From Candidatus Acidiferrales bacterium (GTDB lineage Bacteria; Acidobacteriota; Terriglobia; Acidiferrales; UBA7541): a stretch of 34,598 nucleotides of DNA. The stretch is from positions 1 to 34,598 of the forward strand of contig JASHSV010000070.1 of assembly GCA_030038535.1 (NCBI GenBank). The letters run 5' to 3'. Both the position numbers and the translations under genes were made by a program. The notes beneath the pieces were generated by a model. It was not told the origin of the DNA. It saw only the letters and a program-made list of their open reading frames with translations, and did no database searches. Shown here piece after piece: positions 31,966-34,598 of this stretch; within the stretch, counting starts at the first letter, position 1; every line of letters starts with the position of its first letter.

Positions 31966-32655
31966 ATGAACTACGGTTGGCGCACCTTCGTTGCGCGAGC
32001 GGCAATCTGCATCGCCGCGCTCGCTTGCACAGCGCGGCTGGCGCTGGGCGCGCAACAGTACAGCCTGGTCCCCAGCGTCGGTGCGCCTCCCGCGGATCTG
32101 CCCGCTGCGCTGCGCGATGTAGTGGCTGCGGACGGAACCGAAGTGAAAGGCCCGAGCGGCGTGCTCTGCGACCTCTGGCTGCGTAAAGAAGTGCCCGTGG
32201 CCGCCTCGGCCTCGCAGGAACTCGGCGTCACATTCGGACAGATCTCCGAAGGCACGCTCATCGGTGTGATGCGCATCGGCACAGACACCACCGACTATCG
32301 CAATCAGAAAGTAAAAGCGGGCCTCTACACCCTGCGCTACGCCTGGGCTCCCGTGGACGGCAATCACACTGGCATCGCCCCTCAGCGGGATTTCGCATTG
32401 CTCTCGCCGGTCGCGGAGGACTCAGACCCGGCGACAATCCCGCGCGACGAGGCATTGAAGCGCAGCGCCAAGACCACAGGGACGAAGCATCCGAGTGTCT
32501 GGAGTTTGTGGCCCGGAGATGATTCGGCGAGCGCGCCGGCGTTGAAGTATCAGGACGATTCGGAATCCTGGCTGCTGACGTTCCGGCTGGCGCTGGCGGG
32601 CGGCGCCAAGCTTTCCGTGGGCATGGTCGTTTTCGGCCACGCGCCCGAAGCCTGA
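31966..32655 (+). CDS. unknown secreted protein
   Basis: I do not recognise a named family for this 229-aa protein. The N-terminus is a signal peptide (RAAICIAALACTARLALGA), so the protein is exported. The mature part is beta-rich and contains the segment VKAGLYTLRYAWAPVDGNHTGIAPQRDFALLSP, which looks like a conserved core strand-turn block, plus VWSLWPGD. No catalytic motif is visible. It follows the DUF1326-like gene by 106 bp and could be a separate unit. No clear ribosome site lies before the ATG. Confidence 0.65.
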   Translation: MNYGWRTFVARAAICIAALACTARLALGAQQYSLVPSVGAPPADLPAALRDVVAADGTEVKGPSGVLCDLWLRKEVPVAASASQELGVTFGQISEGTLIGVMRIGTDTTDYRNQKVKAGLYTLRYAWAPVDGNHTGIAPQRDFALLSPVAEDSDPATIPRDEALKRSAKTTGTKHPSVWSLWPGDDSASAPALKYQDDSESWLLTFRLALAGGAKLSVGMVVFGHAPEA

Positions 32656-32721
32656 TTGCAGTTTCTCCCGGTTTTTCTCCGGCGTAGGCGGATCCGATTC
32701 TCGAGCCTGCGGGTCGGCAAG

Positions 32722-32764
32722 TTTCGATTTGGCGATTTTCGAGTTTCGAATTTCGATTTTCGCC
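32722..32764. repeat. 7-bp tandem repeat TTTCGAN
   Basis: Four contiguous heptamers start at 32737, 32744, 32751 and 32758 (TTTCGAG, TTTCGAA, TTTCGAT, TTTCGCC), with a fifth TTTCGAT at 32722. The block is AT-rich in otherwise GC-rich DNA and lies just upstream of the zinc-ribbon gene. Confidence 0.75.
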
Positions 32765-32774
32765 TTTTCCTCTA

Positions 32775-33311
32775 GTGTTCACCTGCCCCGAATGCGAGTA
32801 CGAAATCAACGCGGCGAGCGAGCTCTGCCCCCATTGCGGCGCCGATCTCACGCCGCGACCGGCCGAGCCCGATGCCAAACCCATGAGTTTCCGCAAGCGC
32901 CTGCTCGTCCTGCTGCTCTTCGCTGCGCTTATCGCCTCAGTGTGGGCCTTTCTGCTCTACATCGTGCCGGACCGGCGCGCCGCCAGCCAGGCGCAAGCGG
33001 AAGCGCAAGCCATCACCTCCCTCCGCGAAATCGCGCGGCAGCTTGCCGCCTACGCCGAGGCTTCGGACGGGCAGTATCCTGCATCGCTCGAGTCGCTCGG
33101 CGATAAGGAACTGTCCCCGGCACGGGAAGCGCGGCGTGAAGGCTACATCCTCTCCTACACCACCAGCGAAATGCGCGGCCGCATCACGCATTTCGCGCTC
33201 ATGGCCCAGCCGGAGCGCTACGGCTTCCGCAGCTTCTATCTGGACGAGTCTGGCGTGCTCCGCGCCACGCGGGAGAATCGCGCCGCCACCAGCGACGACC
33301 CTCCGGCCTGA
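32775..33311 (+). CDS. zinc-ribbon membrane protein with pilin-like C-terminal region
   Basis: The 178-aa protein begins with a zinc ribbon (CPEC...CPHC, four Cys within about 20 residues), then one membrane helix (KRLLVLLLFAALIASVWAFLLYIV, about residues 41-64). After this comes an amphipathic helix and a short globular region (ITSLREIARQLAAYAEASDGQYPASLESLG) that resembles the start of type IV pilin/pseudopilin heads. Such zinc-ribbon-TM proteins are usually of unknown function. The start is GTG (32775) with no Shine-Dalgarno, right after the heptamer repeat, so expression may depend on that repeat. It converges on the methyltransferase gene with a 20-bp gap. Confidence 0.6.
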   Translation: MFTCPECEYEINAASELCPHCGADLTPRPAEPDAKPMSFRKRLLVLLLFAALIASVWAFLLYIVPDRRAASQAQAEAQAITSLREIARQLAAYAEASDGQYPASLESLGDKELSPAREARREGYILSYTTSEMRGRITHFALMAQPERYGFRSFYLDESGVLRATRENRAATSDDPPA

Positions 33312-33331
33312 ATTCGCGCTTCCTCTCCCAC

Positions 33332-34186
33332 TCAAGCCGAACGATGGAACACGCACACGCCGCCCCACGGACGGTCGCCTTGCTTCCCCGCCGATTCGGG
33401 CAGCAGCGCTACGAGCCGCAAAAAGAATGGCAGCCGTCCCGCACCCGCCGCAGCCTTCAAAAGACCACGCACATCGGCAGGCTTCCATCCCAATGGCTCG
33501 AAAAATCCGGGGCCCTCCGCCGGCGCGAACTGGAAGCGGGAGCCCGACCCTTCAAATCGGCCCGCCCAGGCTTTCATCAGCATCTTCAGCAGACCCGGCG
33601 ACATCATGTCCAGCACCCAGGTGTGGAATGAGGGTGGCGCCGCAAGGTCCCTTGCCAGCGCCGCTACCTCGACCGGCTTCAAATACACCAGCAATCCCTC
33701 CGTGACGACCAGCGCCTTACGCGCAGACCCTCCCACACGCGCCAGGAGCGCCTGCCGCCCCTCCACATCCGACAAATCCAGCCGCACTCGTTCCAGCCTG
33801 CACATCGGCTCCTCGCCGCGTAGCGCCTCCTCCTTTTCCGTGAGCAGTTCCGGGAGGTCCACCTCGATCCACTCGAGCGATTTCGGCAGCGGCATGCGGT
33901 ATGGCCGCGTATCGAATCCCGCCGCGAGATTCAGCACCGTGTCCGCGCCCCCCTGGACTGCGGAGAGAATCGCGCGGTCGAACAGAAGCGTGCGAAGCGG
34001 CTGCGACCAGTCGCCGCCGGGGCCCGCCATTTGGCGGGCGATCTCTTCGCCGCGCTGGCCGGCCAGCCTTCGGGCATACGGATCCCGGAACAGCGCGTCC
34101 GGCCGCTCTGTTTCCTGGGCCCTGCAAAAAGCGATCCACCGTGCAGTGTCCGAAATATTTCGGATCAGCGGCTCGTCTGCCGCCAT
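33332..34186 (-). CDS. class I SAM-dependent methyltransferase, PPM/leucine carboxyl methyltransferase-like
   Basis: The 284-aa protein matches the leucine-carboxyl-methyltransferase-like family (TIGR00027/PPM type). ISDTARWIAFCRAQETERPDALFRDPYARRLAG is the characteristic N-terminal block, LNLAAGFDTRPYRMPLP is the SAM-binding loop, VDLPELLTEKEE is the acidic motif and VVTEGLLVYLKP follows. Some family members methylate small molecules or carboxyl groups of proteins; the substrate here is unknown. ATG at 34186 is preferred, giving MAADEPLIRNISDTA. The ORF-track start at 34225 is a GTG without a clear ribosome site. The C-terminus ends CVFHRSA. Confidence 0.85.
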   Translation of the reverse strand: MAADEPLIRNISDTARWIAFCRAQETERPDALFRDPYARRLAGQRGEEIARQMAGPGGDWSQPLRTLLFDRAILSAVQGGADTVLNLAAGFDTRPYRMPLPKSLEWIEVDLPELLTEKEEALRGEEPMCRLERVRLDLSDVEGRQALLARVGGSARKALVVTEGLLVYLKPVEVAALARDLAAPPSFHTWVLDMMSPGLLKMLMKAWAGRFEGSGSRFQFAPAEGPGFFEPLGWKPADVRGLLKAAAGAGRLPFFLRLVALLPESAGKQGDRPWGGVCVFHRSA

Positions 34187-34272
34187 GGTCTTGGCCGCGC
34201 TCAATCCCTCCTCCGCTCGCTCCACTCCACTGGAATTAACCGCGCAAACGGTCGAAAGTTACGATTCCTGGT

Positions 34273-34598
34273 TCACGGATTGGCAGCCTCCGCCTCCGCG
34301 CGCCACTGGAAGCACAGCCCGTAACCATCCGGATCGTGCACCCACAACTGCTTCATACCATACGGCGCGACTCTCGGCTCCTTTACGTTCAGTCCCTTCT
34401 CACGCAGGTGGCGGTACGCGCCATCCACGTCCGGCGTTGCAAAAAACAGGCAGGTGTCGTCATGCGCGGCAACCCGCGCGGCCACCGGAGCGGGGGGACG
34501 ATGCGGCGCCTCATAGGCCGTATTGAGCATGACTTGTATGCCGTCCAGTTCCAGCAGCAGCCAGTCACAGTTCGGCGCCTGCTTCCCGTCCGTCATCA
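34273..34598 (-). CDS. VOC (glyoxalase-fold) protein, 5' end beyond the window
   Basis: Only the C-terminal part is inside the window. Visible are LLELDGIQVMLNT, then DDTCLFFATPDVDGAYRHLREKGLNV and KQLWVHDPDGYGLCFQ, the repeated beta-alpha-beta-beta-beta pattern and the DPDGY/F motif typical of vicinal oxygen chelate proteins. This superfamily includes glyoxalase I, fosfomycin resistance proteins and dioxygenases. The first beta-alpha unit, usually with a metal-binding His, would lie to the right of the edge, so the ATG at 34596 is likely internal. It is upstream of the methyltransferase on the same strand. Confidence 0.8.
   Translation of the reverse strand, partial: MTDGKQAPNCDWLLLELDGIQVMLNTAYEAPHRPPAPVAARVAAHDDTCLFFATPDVDGAYRHLREKGLNVKEPRVAPYGMKQLWVHDPDGYGLCFQWRAEAEAANP

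Noticed and set aside
1-34598. tRNA, rRNA, CRISPR arrays, insertion sequences
   Set aside because: I saw no cloverleaf-type sequence, no regularly spaced direct repeats of CRISPR size and no transposase; by eye only, so very small RNAs cannot be excluded.

Overview
The window is 34.6 kb of GC-rich bacterial chromosome, densely coding, with about 34 genes and no sign of plasmid, phage, insertion sequence, CRISPR array, tRNA or rRNA. AsmA, TonB, Tat-exported and several signal-peptide proteins indicate a Gram-negative (diderm) cell. The dnaK cluster under an HspR/HAIR operator, many GTG/TTG starts, c-di-GMP PilZ proteins, UvrC/Cho relatives and the secreted protein families together suggest a member of the Acidobacteriota. 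That placement is inference from gene content, not a computed phylogeny.

Layout. 1-5.2 kb: the 3' end of an unidentified gene (possibly recG), rsmD, asmA and a divergent tonB-like gene with a promoter that would give a leaderless mRNA, then panE. 5.2-7.2 kb: a minus-strand run HAD phosphatase - class V aminotransferase - panE. 7.3-8.7 kb: a single-PilZ protein plus a small partner (minus) divergent from a tandem-PilZ protein (plus), followed by an alpha/beta hydrolase. 9.4-13.5 kb: aldo/keto reductase, a UvrC-like protein that keeps the Fe-S cysteines but has a decayed nuclease domain, a miniature beta-carbonic-anhydrase-like protein and an acyl-CoA dehydrogenase. 13.6-17.6 kb: information-processing block rpsA - HU - HIT, with a DnaC/IstB-type loader upstream.

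17.7-22.4 kb: heat-shock operon read on the minus strand, dnaK - unknown 127-aa gene - dnaJ - hspR - secreted unknown. In front of dnaK lies a TTGACA-N17-CATAAT promoter whose spacer carries a HAIR-type inverted repeat, so HspR should repress its own operon. grpE is absent, and an unknown gene occupies the space between dnaK and dnaJ. 22.7-26.8 kb: an exported DsbA-like protein, a MauE-like membrane protein, an FmdE-family protein and a secreted DPP4-type peptidase.

27.0-31.1 kb: a molybdenum hydroxylase operon in small-large-medium order, with a Tat signal on the Fe-S subunit, followed by a tightly coupled 74-aa cysteine-rich protein. Each gene ends in Gly-Arg-Ala-stop, because that codon run also forms the ribosome-binding site of the next gene. 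31.2-34.6 kb: two secreted proteins (one DUF1326-like), a zinc-ribbon/membrane/pilin-like protein preceded by a 7-bp tandem repeat, a PPM-type methyltransferase and a glyoxalase-fold protein cut by the window edge.

The points most worth following are the HspR operator inside the dnaK promoter, the unknown dnaK-dnaJ intermediate gene, the nuclease-decayed UvrC relative with an intact Fe-S and UVR part, and the cysteine-rich small protein tied to the molybdenum hydroxylase.
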